A program made the translations under genes and the position numbers. From CAYLZW01 sp964388085 (lineage in GTDB: Bacteria; Myxococcota; UBA727; CAYLZW01): a DNA stretch of 17,048 bases. This document shows positions 1-7,372 of the stretch, piece by piece. Position 1 is the first letter of the stretch; every line of letters begins with the position of its first letter. Below the pieces are notes generated by a model. The model had not been told where the DNA came from. It saw only the letters and a list, made by a program, of their open reading frames with translations, and did no database searches. The stretch is taken from positions 1 through 17,048 of the forward strand of contig CAYLZW010000108.1 of assembly GCA_964388085.1 (NCBI GenBank). Direction: 5' to 3'.

Positions 1-1132
1 TCATGCCGGGCTTCACCTTGTCGAACAGGCAGGGGCCGACCCAGTAGCCGTTCTCATGACCCGCCGGCACTTCGCTCCGGCGGTCGACGAGGAGCTCGGC
101 GCCCTCGGCGACTCCCTCGTCGATGTAGCCGAGGATGCGCTCCTTGGCGGCCTTCGAGATGACCGGGCCCATGCTGACGCCCTTGTCGAGGCCGTTGCCG
201 AGCTTGACCGCCTGCGTCGCCTTGATGAGGCCCTCGCGCACGGGCGCATAGGCGTCGCCCACCGCGACGACGACGCTGGCCGCGAGGCAACGCTGCCCCG
301 CGCAGCCGAAGGCGCTGTCGGCGGCGTTTTGCACGCTCGGCGCCATGACGGCGTCGGGCATGACGAGGAGGTGGTTCTTGGCGCCGCCGAGGGCCTGTAC
401 GCGCTTGCCGTGGCGCGCGGCCGTCTCATAGACGATCTGCGCGACCTTCGAGCTGCCGACGAAGGACACGCCCTTGATGTCGGGGTGCGTGCAGAAGCCC
501 TGCACGACGTCCTTGGAGCCGTGCACCATGTTGAACACGCCGGCAGGCAGGCCGGTCTCGCCGATGAGCTCGGCGATGCGCATCCACGACGTCGGCACCT
601 GCTCGGAGACCTTCAGCACGAAGGTGTTCCCGGTGGCGATGGCGTAGGGCATGAACCACATCGGCACCATGGGCGGGAAGTTGAAGGGCGTGACGGCGGC
701 GAACACGCCGAGCGGCTGGCGCGTGGCGTTGCAGTCGATGCCGCTCGAGATGTCTTCGAGGTTCTGCGACATCATCAGCGTCGGGATGCCGCACGCGTGC
801 TCGACGTTCTCGATGGCGCGGCCGAGGTCGTTCATCGACTCGTCGAAGGTCTTGCCGTGCTCCTTGGTGCAGAGCTCGGCGATCTCGCGCTTGTTCTGCT
901 CGAGCAGGTCCTTCAGCTTGAAGAGGTAGCGCGCGCGCTGGATGGGCGGCACCTTGCGCCACGACTCGAAGGCGTGCTTGGCGGCGGTGACGGCGTGATC
1001 GACGTCCTTCGCGGTCGAGAGCGGCACCTTGGCGAGCAGCTCGCCGGTGGCAGGGTTGGTGACGTCGAGGGTCTCGGCGCCCGACGACGCGACGAAGGCG
1101 CCGTTCACGTAGTTCTTCAACACTTCGGCCAT
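1..1132 (-). CDS. mmsA: Methylmalonate-semialdehyde dehydrogenase (CoA-acylating), C-terminus cut by window edge
   Basis: The frame stays open from an ATG at 1132 to the left edge, giving 377 residues; the family is usually about 490-500, so roughly the last quarter lies outside. It has the aldehyde dehydrogenase fold: the oxyanion-hole Asn in FNFPPMVP (N151), the NAD-site stretch SFVGSS, and the nucleophile Cys282 in GQRCLAAS. Where ordinary aldehyde dehydrogenases have the ELGGK general-base glutamate, this protein reads LGGAKNH (about 249-254). That is typical of the CoA-dependent MmsA/IolA branch. The family converts methylmalonate or malonate semialdehyde to propionyl- or acetyl-CoA in valine or inositol breakdown. 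The start is supported by GGAGG five bases upstream (complement of 1138-1142). No valine-pathway partner is visible, so the physiological substrate is inferred. A different CoA-acylating aldehyde dehydrogenase is the main alternative. Confidence 0.87.
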   Translation of the reverse strand, partial: MAEVLKNYVNGAFVASSGAETLDVTNPATGELLAKVPLSTAKDVDHAVTAAKHAFESWRKVPPIQRARYLFKLKDLLEQNKREIAELCTKEHGKTFDESMNDLGRAIENVEHACGIPTLMMSQNLEDISSGIDCNATRQPLGVFAAVTPFNFPPMVPMWFMPYAIATGNTFVLKVSEQVPTSWMRIAELIGETGLPAGVFNMVHGSKDVVQGFCTHPDIKGVSFVGSSKVAQIVYETAARHGKRVQALGGAKNHLLVMPDAVMAPSVQNAADSAFGCAGQRCLAASVVVAVGDAYAPVREGLIKATQAVKLGNGLDKGVSMGPVISKAAKERILGYIDEGVAEGAELLVDRRSEVPAGHENGYWVGPCLFDKVKPGM

Positions 1133-1180
1133 GAGGACCTCCCGATCGCACAGGATCACTGGCGAATGGCAGGCTTGCTA

Positions 1181-1222
1181 ATGGAGCCCTCGAACGCTGG
1201 CAATGGAGGCCCTCAAAGGCTG
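1181..1222. repeat. Imperfect direct repeat in the mmsA upstream region
   Basis: Two similar copies start at 1181 (atggagccctcgaacgctg) and 1203 (atggaggccctcaaaggctg), 22 bases apart, i.e. about two helical turns. They lie 50-90 bases upstream of the mmsA start on its promoter side. Such spacing would suit a dimeric regulator binding one DNA face, but this is inference and the repeat is short and imperfect. Confidence 0.35.
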
Positions 1223-1389
1223 CTGAGAGACGCTAAAAGGGCGTCTCCGCAGCCGCCGAGCGGCCGGACGCGCCGCGTCAAGGGACCGGCGCGGCGGCGC
1301 GCCCGGCAGGAGCGCGCGCTTACCGAGACCAACGGCACGAGCGCTACGACGAACCACGACGCGACCATGAGCACCGCGAGCGCGGTCAT
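1213..1389 (-). CDS. Doubtful small single-span membrane protein
   Basis: An ATG at 1389 opens a 58-codon frame ending at 1213. Residues 1-23 (starting MTALAVLMVASWFVVALVPL) would form one hydrophobic span, followed by an Arg-rich tail, a positive-inside pattern. Against it: no Shine-Dalgarno sequence, no recognised family, and a stop codon reached right after a strong stem-loop (1218-1254), suggesting non-coding DNA. It would also occupy the promoter region shared by mmsA and the acyltransferase gene. It is listed because a real small membrane protein cannot be excluded; conservation of the hydrophobic stretch in relatives would decide. Confidence 0.17.
   Translation of the reverse strand: MTALAVLMVASWFVVALVPLVSVSARSCRARRRAGPLTRRVRPLGGCGDALLASLSSL
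1218..1254. other. Interrupted stem-loop upstream of mmsA
   Basis: GGCTGC (1218-1223) pairs with GCAGCC (1249-1254), and GAGACGC (1227-1233) with GCGTCTC (1241-1247). The loop is seven bases, with a TGA/C bulge between the two helices, giving 13 base pairs. Read on the minus strand the right-hand flank is CTTTGAGG, only a three-T run, so a classic intrinsic terminator is weakly supported. It may sit in the mmsA leader or insulate mmsA from upstream transcription. Confidence 0.45.
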
Positions 1390-1408
1390 CGAGTAGAGTT
1401 CAGGGCGT

Positions 1409-2317
1409 ATGGCAAACCTGCGCCTCGTGAAGAAGACGGACCTCTCCTCCTTCCGCAAGATCGCGCTCGGCACCTGGCGCACGGCGAAGGACCCGCAGGT
1501 CTACGGCAGCCTCACGGTGCGCATGGACGAGACGCTGCGCTACCTCGAGGGTTATCGCGCGGCGACGGGCAAGAAGCTCACGGTCACGCACCTGATGGCG
1601 AAGGTCATGGGGCGCGTGCTCAAAGAGGTGCCCGACGCGAACGCCATCCTGCGCTTCGGCCGCATCTACGTGCGCGAGGACATCGCCGTGTTCTTCCAGG
1701 TCGTCATGAAGGACGAGCAGACCGGCGAGATCGACCTGAGCGGCGTGACCGTGCGCGACCCGCAGCAGAAGGACATCGGCGAGATCCACGACGAGTTCGT
1801 CGGCCGCGCTGAGGCCGTGCGCGCCAAGAAGGACAAGGAGCTCGAGAAGACGCGCTCCACCTTCAAGTCGCTGCCGTGGTTCCTCGCCGGGCTGTTCCTC
1901 AACGTCATCGGCCTGCTGAGCTACACCTTCAACCTGAAGCTCAAGTGGGCGGGGATCCCACAAGATCCGTTCGGCTCGGTCATGGTGACGAACATCGGCT
2001 CGCTCGGCCTGCAAGAGGCCTACGTGCCGGTCGTGCCCTACAGCCGCGTGCCGCTGCTGGTCGCCATGGGCGCGGTGCAGACGGCTCCCGTGGTCGACGA
2101 CGATGGTGCGCTGGCGGTCGGACACACCATGCAGCTCTGCGTCACCTTCGATCACCGCGTGCTCGACGGCGCGCACGCCGCCGCCATGTCGCGCATCGTG
2201 CAGGACTGCTTCGCGCACCCCGAGCGCTGCTTCGGTGCGCCGAGCGGCGCGGCGGCCGGCGGGCCGCTGACCTCGAGCGGCGAGCCCGCGCAGGAGAGCG
2301 CGGCGCTCCCCCCCTGA
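1409..2317 (+). CDS. Stand-alone 2-oxoacid dehydrogenase E2-type acyltransferase core with a membrane-like insert
   Basis: The 302-residue protein matches the catalytic (CAT-like) domain of dihydrolipoamide acyltransferases. The signature DHRVLDG, with catalytic His249 and Asp253, lies near the C-terminus, and TNIGSLGLQ sits at the usual NLG position (about 194-202). There is no lipoyl domain, no E1/E3-binding domain and no hinge linker, so it cannot work as a normal swinging-arm E2. Between the usual helix before the NLG strand and that strand lies an extra strongly hydrophobic stretch (about 153-175, LPWFLAGLFLNVIGLLSYTF), which could be a membrane span or hairpin. Residues after about 275 are a low-complexity Ala/Gly/Ser/Pro tail. 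No E1 or E3 gene is nearby. The transferred acyl group and acceptor are unknown. The start was chosen as the first ATG; it has no clear Shine-Dalgarno sequence, but TAGAGT lies nine bases upstream. Confidence 0.82.
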   Translation: MANLRLVKKTDLSSFRKIALGTWRTAKDPQVYGSLTVRMDETLRYLEGYRAATGKKLTVTHLMAKVMGRVLKEVPDANAILRFGRIYVREDIAVFFQVVMKDEQTGEIDLSGVTVRDPQQKDIGEIHDEFVGRAEAVRAKKDKELEKTRSTFKSLPWFLAGLFLNVIGLLSYTFNLKLKWAGIPQDPFGSVMVTNIGSLGLQEAYVPVVPYSRVPLLVAMGAVQTAPVVDDDGALAVGHTMQLCVTFDHRVLDGAHAAAMSRIVQDCFAHPERCFGAPSGAAAGGPLTSSGEPAQESAALPP

Positions 2318-2448
2318 TCGCTTGCGCTCGTCCCATGATCGCGAAGCGGATTTCGTTCGCCGGCAAGGCGCAGCGGAGGGGCGTCCTTTGGTCGTGCCTC
2401 GCACACAACGCAGCCAGCGGGCGAGAGACTGAGCGAGGGGGGATCAAC

Positions 2449-2486
2449 GCGAGGGGTCGGGGGGTAACGCCGTAGCCGCCCCTCGC
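2449..2486. promoter_or_regulatory. Inverted repeat before the M1 aminopeptidase gene
   Basis: GCGAGGGG (2449-2456) and CCCCTCGC (2479-2486) are perfect inverted 8-base arms separated by 22 bases, ending 30 bases before the aminopeptidase start. The long spacer and lack of a T-run argue against a terminator. A regulatory site is possible, but an 8-base GC-rich pairing can arise by chance here. Confidence 0.25.
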
Positions 2487-2516
2487 AGGCAGCCAGGCCT
2501 GTGCTATCGCCGCAGC

Positions 2517-5258
2517 ATGCGCCTGTTCACGATCACTTCGCTCGCCCTGCCGCTGCTGCTCTCATGCGCGACCTCGAACGAGGCCGCCAAGAAGAGCGAC
2601 ACCAAAGCGCCTTCAGCGGCGTCGTCGACAAACGCGCAAGCAGACAGCGCGCCGCCGACGGGGAAGCTGCCCGCCGGCGTCACGCCCGTACGCTACACGC
2701 TCGACCTCACCATCGTGCCCGCCGATCGTCGCTTCTCCGGCCGGGTGCAGATCGCGGTGCAGCTGGCCGAGGCGACAAAGCGCATCTGGCTGCACGGCCA
2801 GGATCTCGAGGTCGAGAGCGCCGTCGTCGTCGTCGGCGATGAGCGCATCCCGGCCACCTTCACGCAGAAGACCGACAGCGGCGTCAGCGCGCTCGAGACG
2901 GAGGAGAGCGTCGGGCCCGGCGACGCGACGCTCGAGATCGCCTACACGGCGCCCTTCGACGCCAAGCTGAAGGGCCTCTACCGCGTCGAGGAGGACGGAC
3001 ACGCGTACGCCTTCTCGCAGTTCGAGTCGCACTTCGCGCGCCTCGCCTTCCCGAGCTTCGACGAGCCGCGCTTCAAGACGCCCTTCGCGATCAGCGTGCG
3101 CGCCAAGGAGGGCGACAGCGTCGTCACGGCCACGCGCGAAACCCAGAAGCAGGCCGTCGAGGGGCCGGACGGCCTCGTCGAGTGGACCTTCGCCGAGACC
3201 GCCCCGCTGCCGACCTACCTCATCGCCTTCGCCGTCGGCCCGCTCGACATCGTGGAGTATCCGGGCGGCGCGCTGCCCGCCAACGACGTGCGCGAGCGGC
3301 CGCTGCCCTTTCGCGGCGTGGCGGCCAAGGGCAAGGGCGAGCGTCTCTCGTACGCGCTCGAGCACACCGGCCCCTTGCTGAGCGCGCTCGAGCGTTACTT
3401 CGGCGAGCCCTATCCCTTTCAGAAGCTCGACATCATCGCCGTGCCCGACTTCTCCGCGGGCGCCATGGAGAACGTCGGCGCCGTCACCTTCCGCGAGTAC
3501 CTGCTGCTGCTCGACGAGAAGACGGCGCCGGTGCAGCAGAAGCAGGGCTTCGCGTCGGTCATGGCGCACGAGCTCGCGCACATGTGGTTCGGCGACATCG
3601 TCACCATGCCGTGGTGGGACGACATCTGGCTGAACGAGGCCTTCGCCACCTGGATGTCCTACAAGATCGTCGACGAGGTACACCCCCGCTACGAGCTGAG
3701 CGTGGCGCTGCAGGAGCGCGTGCAGAGCGCCATGGGCTACGACTCGCTGACGAGCGCGCGCCAGATCCGCCAGCCCATCGAGAGCGATCACGACATCACG
3801 AACGCCTTCGACTCGATCACCTACTCGAAGGGCGGCGGCGTGCTGTCGATGTTCGAGCGCTGGCTCGGCGAAGAGACCTTTCAGGCGGGCATCCGCGGCT
3901 ACCTGAAGAAGCACCGCTACCAGAGCGCCACCTACGAGGATCTCGTCGGCGCGCTCTCGGAGGCGGCCAAGAAGGACGTCGCCACGCCGTTCAAGTCCTT
4001 CCTCTTTCAGCCGGGCGTGCCCTTCCTCGACGTCGACGTGAGCTGCGCGGACGGGGAGGCGCCGGCGCTCAGCCTCGAGCAGGCGCGCTATCTGCCGCTC
4101 GGCTCGTCGGGCGACGCCGCCAGGGTCTGGCAGGTGCCGGTGTGCGTGCGCTTTTTGGACGGCAAGGAGCAGAAGCAGCAGTGCGCGCTGGTGACGTCGG
4201 CGAGCACGACGGTGGCGCTCGACGCCAAGAGCTGCCCGAGCTGGATCGTCCCGAACGCGAGCGGCGCCGGCTATTACCGCTGGTCGCTGCCGGTCGCCTG
4301 GCTCGACAAGCTGCCGCTCGACGAGCTGCCGACGAAGGAGCGCCTCGACTACGCCGACTCCCTGCGCGCGGCCTTCGCGGCCGGCCGGCTCGACGCTGCC
4401 GAGGTCATGAAGCGCCTGCCGGCCCTCGCCCGGGACAAGCACCGCGCGGTGGCGAGCGCGCCGCTGCCGGTGGCCGAGCTCGTCATGCAGCATTTGGTGC
4501 CCGAGACGCAGGTCGAGAAGGCGACGTCGTGGGCGCGGCAGCTCTATCAGCCCGCGCTGGCGCGCCTCGGCTACGCGCCGAAGCGCAACGAAGACGCCGA
4601 CACCGCGCGCATGCGCGCCGACGTGCTCGAGTTCCTCGCGCTCAGCGCCGCGGATCCGGCCGTGCAGAAGAAGCTGGCCGCGCTCGGCAACGCCTGGCTC
4701 GCGGGCAAGCGCGCCGCGGTCGCGCCCGAGCTGTTGCCGGTGGCCCTGCGCGCCGCCATGCGCGCGGGCGACGCTACGCTCTTCGACAGCATGCTGCTGA
4801 AGCTGAAGGAGACCGACGACGCGCTCGTGCGCGGCCACCTGCTCGACGCGCTCGGCTCGACGACGGACCCGGCGCTCGCCCAGAGGGCGCGCGAGCTGAC
4901 GCTCGATCCGGCGCTGCGCGGCAACGAGGTGCTGCGGCCGCTCTACGTCCAGGTCGTGCAGGAGGAGACGCGCGCGGACGCGTGGCAGTACCTCGAGGAC
5001 AACTGGACGCGCGTGCTCGCGGTGGTGCCGACGACACGGCAAGGGAGCCTGCCCTGGCTCGCGTCCGGCTTCTGCAAGAAGTCCGAGGCCGCGCGCGTGC
5101 GTACCTTCCTGGACGAGCGCATCAGCGCCATCATCGGCGGCCCGCGCAACCTCGACGGCGCGCTCGAGGCGGTCGAGCTGTGCGCTACCCGCGCGGACGC
5201 GCAGCGCGAGAGCGCCGTCGGTTTTCTGAGCGGCGCGGGGACGACGACGCGGCGGTGA
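2517..5258 (+). CDS. M1-family zinc aminopeptidase, lipoprotein (aminopeptidase N type)
   Basis: The 913-residue protein starts with a lipoprotein signal (MRLFTITSLALPLLLSC, lipid Cys17) and a Ser/Ala/Lys-rich tether to about residue 50. It is therefore probably anchored in the envelope rather than cytoplasmic like E. coli PepN. The M1 core is complete: exopeptidase motif GAMEN (315-319), zinc site HELAH (351-355) with the third ligand Glu374 in NEAF, and the transition-state Tyr436 in ITYSKGGG. An N-terminal beta domain precedes the catalytic domain, and from about 510 on comes the long helical ERAP1-like C-terminal domain. It should remove N-terminal residues from peptides outside the inner membrane, useful to a scavenging or predatory cell (inference). 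No Shine-Dalgarno sequence is visible; GCTATC lies eight bases before the start. The DUF4178 gene follows with almost no gap. Confidence 0.93.
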   Translation: MRLFTITSLALPLLLSCATSNEAAKKSDTKAPSAASSTNAQADSAPPTGKLPAGVTPVRYTLDLTIVPADRRFSGRVQIAVQLAEATKRIWLHGQDLEVESAVVVVGDERIPATFTQKTDSGVSALETEESVGPGDATLEIAYTAPFDAKLKGLYRVEEDGHAYAFSQFESHFARLAFPSFDEPRFKTPFAISVRAKEGDSVVTATRETQKQAVEGPDGLVEWTFAETAPLPTYLIAFAVGPLDIVEYPGGALPANDVRERPLPFRGVAAKGKGERLSYALEHTGPLLSALERYFGEPYPFQKLDIIAVPDFSAGAMENVGAVTFREYLLLLDEKTAPVQQKQGFASVMAHELAHMWFGDIVTMPWWDDIWLNEAFATWMSYKIVDEVHPRYELSVALQERVQSAMGYDSLTSARQIRQPIESDHDITNAFDSITYSKGGGVLSMFERWLGEETFQAGIRGYLKKHRYQSATYEDLVGALSEAAKKDVATPFKSFLFQPGVPFLDVDVSCADGEAPALSLEQARYLPLGSSGDAARVWQVPVCVRFLDGKEQKQQCALVTSASTTVALDAKSCPSWIVPNASGAGYYRWSLPVAWLDKLPLDELPTKERLDYADSLRAAFAAGRLDAAEVMKRLPALARDKHRAVASAPLPVAELVMQHLVPETQVEKATSWARQLYQPALARLGYAPKRNEDADTARMRADVLEFLALSAADPAVQKKLAALGNAWLAGKRAAVAPELLPVALRAAMRAGDATLFDSMLLKLKETDDALVRGHLLDALGSTTDPALAQRARELTLDPALRGNEVLRPLYVQVVQEETRADAWQYLEDNWTRVLAVVPTTRQGSLPWLASGFCKKSEAARVRTFLDERISAIIGGPRNLDGALEAVELCATRADAQRESAVGFLSGAGTTTRR

Positions 5259-5263
5259 CCTTC

Positions 5264-5914
5264 ATGTTGCTCTTCCTCGCCCTCACGGCCCTGAGCCTCG
5301 TCACCATCGGCAGCGTGCTCGCCTACCAGCGAGGTGCGCAGGGGCGGCTGCGCGCGGCGCAGGGCATCGGCGCGCTGCCGCCGCACGAGGAGGAGCCGGT
5401 GGTGGACCGCACGCTCGAGACGCTGCAGGTCGGCGACGTCATCGTGCAGGGCGACGAGGACTGGCTCATCGTCGGCACCTGCACCTACCGCGAGGAGCAG
5501 GACACCTGGTGGCTGCATCGGGTCGACAGCGGCCGGCAGCGGCGCTGGTTCGAGGTGCGTCGGCGCGACGGCTGGGTGGCGTGCTTTCTCGACGAGGCGA
5601 GCGATGTGCCGCCGAGCGGCCAGCTCTACGACGGCCTCACGCACAAGGGCCTGCCCTATCGCCTGGTGCGGCGCGGCGACGCGCGCGTGAGCGCCACGGG
5701 GGACACGGGCGAGCACCCTCGAGGCCTGTTGCGCTACGCGACCTACGAGGGCCCGGGCGGCGGCTACCTGAACGTCGACGAAGCGAACGGCAAGCGCGTC
5801 TCGCTCACCGGCGAGAGCGTGGTGGGCGAGGGCCTCATGCTGATGCCCGGCGAGCAGCCCGCGCCGGGCTCCCCCTTGGTCGACGACGACGACAGCGGCG
5901 AGCTGCGCGCGTGA
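5264..5914 (+). CDS. Membrane-anchored DUF4178 domain protein
   Basis: This 216-residue protein has one N-terminal membrane span (residues 2-20, LLFLALTALSLVTIGSVLA) and a DUF4178-like soluble part. The first half runs LQVGDVIVQGDEDWLIVGTC and continues into a WWLHRV..RRWFEVRR stretch (about 83-100). The second half has RYATYEGPGGGYLNV (157-171). It ends in an acidic tail (VDDDDSGEL). DUF4178 has no known enzymatic activity; the domain is often found beside signalling or stress-related membrane proteins, so function is not assigned. An in-frame GTG at 5255 overlaps the aminopeptidase stop as GTGA and would add three residues. It is a credible alternative start because the next junction has the same arrangement. 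Tight spacing on both sides implies one operon with the aminopeptidase and the FHA gene. Confidence 0.82.
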   Translation: MLLFLALTALSLVTIGSVLAYQRGAQGRLRAAQGIGALPPHEEEPVVDRTLETLQVGDVIVQGDEDWLIVGTCTYREEQDTWWLHRVDSGRQRRWFEVRRRDGWVACFLDEASDVPPSGQLYDGLTHKGLPYRLVRRGDARVSATGDTGEHPRGLLRYATYEGPGGGYLNVDEANGKRVSLTGESVVGEGLMLMPGEQPAPGSPLVDDDDSGELRA

Positions 5915-7293
5915 GCCGTCGACGGGATCCGCCGCGTTGGTCTCGGCGCGGCCGGGGCACGCGCTATCGCAAGCTCGCGCGCCAGCGCGCCGCGCGGGAG
6001 GAGCAGCGAAAGCGCTCCGCGCCCGCTCCCGAGCCCAGCGGCTTCGGCGACGCCTTCTACGACGACGACGATGATGACGACGAGCTCGAGGGCGTCAGCG
6101 CGTGGGGTGATCGCTACGCTCTGCAAGGGACGTCCGCCGCGAACGAGAAGAAGCGGGGCTTTTTCGACATGGTGTTCGGGCTGTTCGGCCGAAAGAGCGA
6201 GCCTCTCGCCGCGCGCGCGGATCCGCCGCCGAGCGAGGATCCCGTGCGCCGCATCCTCGCCATGCCGCGCGGGGCCGCGCGCCTCGACGCGTTCGAGCAC
6301 ACCCTGCTCGAGCTGCCGCCCGGCTCGCACGGTCACAGGGGCGTCGCGCTCGCCTTCCACCGCGAGCTGACGACGATGGCCAAGCACGCCAAGCTCGACC
6401 TCTCGCTGCTGAAGCGGCGCGTGGAGGCCTGCGCCGAGGCGCTGCTCGCCGCCGGTGACGTCGAGCGCGCGGGCCTGTTGCTCAGCCAGATCGGCAAGAA
6501 GCGGCGCGCCGCGGAGCTCTTCGTCGCGGCCGGCCTCATCGACGAGCTGGAGGAGGCGCACGCCGCCATCGATCAGAACCTCGGCGGCGCGCACCTCGAC
6601 GCGCGCCTCGCCTACGAGCGCTTCGAGGGCCTGTTCCTCGTCGGCATGCGCAAGGAGGCGCTCGCGTCGCTCGAGGCGGCGATCAAGAGCTGGCCCGACA
6701 ACCCCGTCTACCAGGAGATCGCGGCCGGCTTCCGGCGCCGCGTGCAGCGCCACGAGGTCGTGCTCGAGGTGGAGTCCGATGGGGGACGCCGGCGTCTGCT
6801 GCTCAGCACGCGCTTCCCGCTCGTCATCGGCCGCGGCGAGGGAGCGGCGCTGCGCCTCCTGAGCCCGCTCATCTCGCGCGAGCACCTCGAGATCGTGCTG
6901 GACGACGGCCGCCCCGTGCTGCGCAACCTGCAGCCGCGTCCCGTCAGCGTCGACGGCGTCGTGCTCGATCGGCCGCGGCCGCTCGCGGGCGAGGGCTCTC
7001 TCGACGTCAGCGGCGTGTGCCTCCGCTATGCGCTGCGTGGCGCGCAGCTCTGGCTGTGGTCCGATCAGCAGGCGGACGTGCGCTCGTGCGCGCTGCTCGA
7101 GAGCGAGGCCGACGTCGAGCTCGACGAACGCGGCCGCAAGCTGCGCTTTCGCTTCGACGCCGAGCGCTACGCCTATGTGCTGCCGGCGGGAGAGCTGCGC
7201 GTCGGGGACGAGCCCGTGAAGCGCCCGCTGCTCCTGCTCGAGGGCGACCGCCTGTTCGGCGCCGGCGTGCGCGCTCGCGTGCTGAAGGGCTGA
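5911..7293 (+). CDS. FHA-domain protein with acidic tract and helical middle region
   Basis: This 460-residue protein starts at a GTG overlapping the DUF4178 stop (GTGA), implying translational coupling; the open frame runs further upstream but over the DUF4178 gene. In order: an Arg-rich basic N-terminus (1-35), a run of seven Asp (51-57), a hydrophobic-aromatic patch (FFDMVFGLFG, 84-93), a helix-repeat region resembling TPRs (about 165-275), and an FHA domain (about 282-375). The FHA phosphothreonine-binding residues are present: G307/R308 in IGRGEG, S322 and H325 in ISREHLEI. The C-terminal 80 residues end in EPVKRPLLLLEGDRLFGAG, resembling the last strands of a second, degenerate FHA domain. 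FHA domains bind phosphothreonine peptides, so a Ser/Thr kinase partner is expected; the kinase at 9747-11675 is a candidate only by proximity. No catalytic domain is recognised. Confidence 0.83.
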   Translation: MSRRRDPPRWSRRGRGTRYRKLARQRAAREEQRKRSAPAPEPSGFGDAFYDDDDDDDELEGVSAWGDRYALQGTSAANEKKRGFFDMVFGLFGRKSEPLAARADPPPSEDPVRRILAMPRGAARLDAFEHTLLELPPGSHGHRGVALAFHRELTTMAKHAKLDLSLLKRRVEACAEALLAAGDVERAGLLLSQIGKKRRAAELFVAAGLIDELEEAHAAIDQNLGGAHLDARLAYERFEGLFLVGMRKEALASLEAAIKSWPDNPVYQEIAAGFRRRVQRHEVVLEVESDGGRRRLLLSTRFPLVIGRGEGAALRLLSPLISREHLEIVLDDGRPVLRNLQPRPVSVDGVVLDRPRPLAGEGSLDVSGVCLRYALRGAQLWLWSDQQADVRSCALLESEADVELDERGRKLRFRFDAERYAYVLPAGELRVGDEPVKRPLLLLEGDRLFGAGVRARVLKG

Positions 7294-7372
7294 GCCGCGA
7301 GCGGCCCGCAAAACGGGCGCCAGGCTCGACGGACGTTGCGGTCACGCGCCCGAGGCACCACAATGACGCCCC

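Noticed and set aside
56..1396. 446-codon plus-strand frame antisense to mmsA
   Set aside because: The minus strand encodes an aldehyde dehydrogenase with its catalytic residues; this frame is a His/Asp/Leu-rich shadow that also runs through the intergenic stem-loop.
2613..5042. 809-codon open frame on the minus strand
   Set aside because: It lies wholly inside the aminopeptidase gene, which has all M1 motifs. The minus frame reads as Arg/Ala/Leu/His-rich low-complexity protein, a shadow of GC-rich codon use.
3182..5263. Plus-strand open frame running into the DUF4178 gene from far upstream
   Set aside because: The part before 5255 overlaps the aminopeptidase and is Arg/Ala-rich nonsense. 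The recognisable protein begins only at 5255/5264.
6059..6081. GAC/GAT triplet run considered as a microsatellite
   Set aside because: It encodes the in-frame Asp tract of the FHA protein and mixes GAC and GAT codons, so it reads as a protein feature rather than an expanding repeat.
5764..7311. 515-codon minus-strand frame
   Set aside because: It is a shadow of the FHA gene, with compositionally biased Ala/Glu/Arg translation and no motif.
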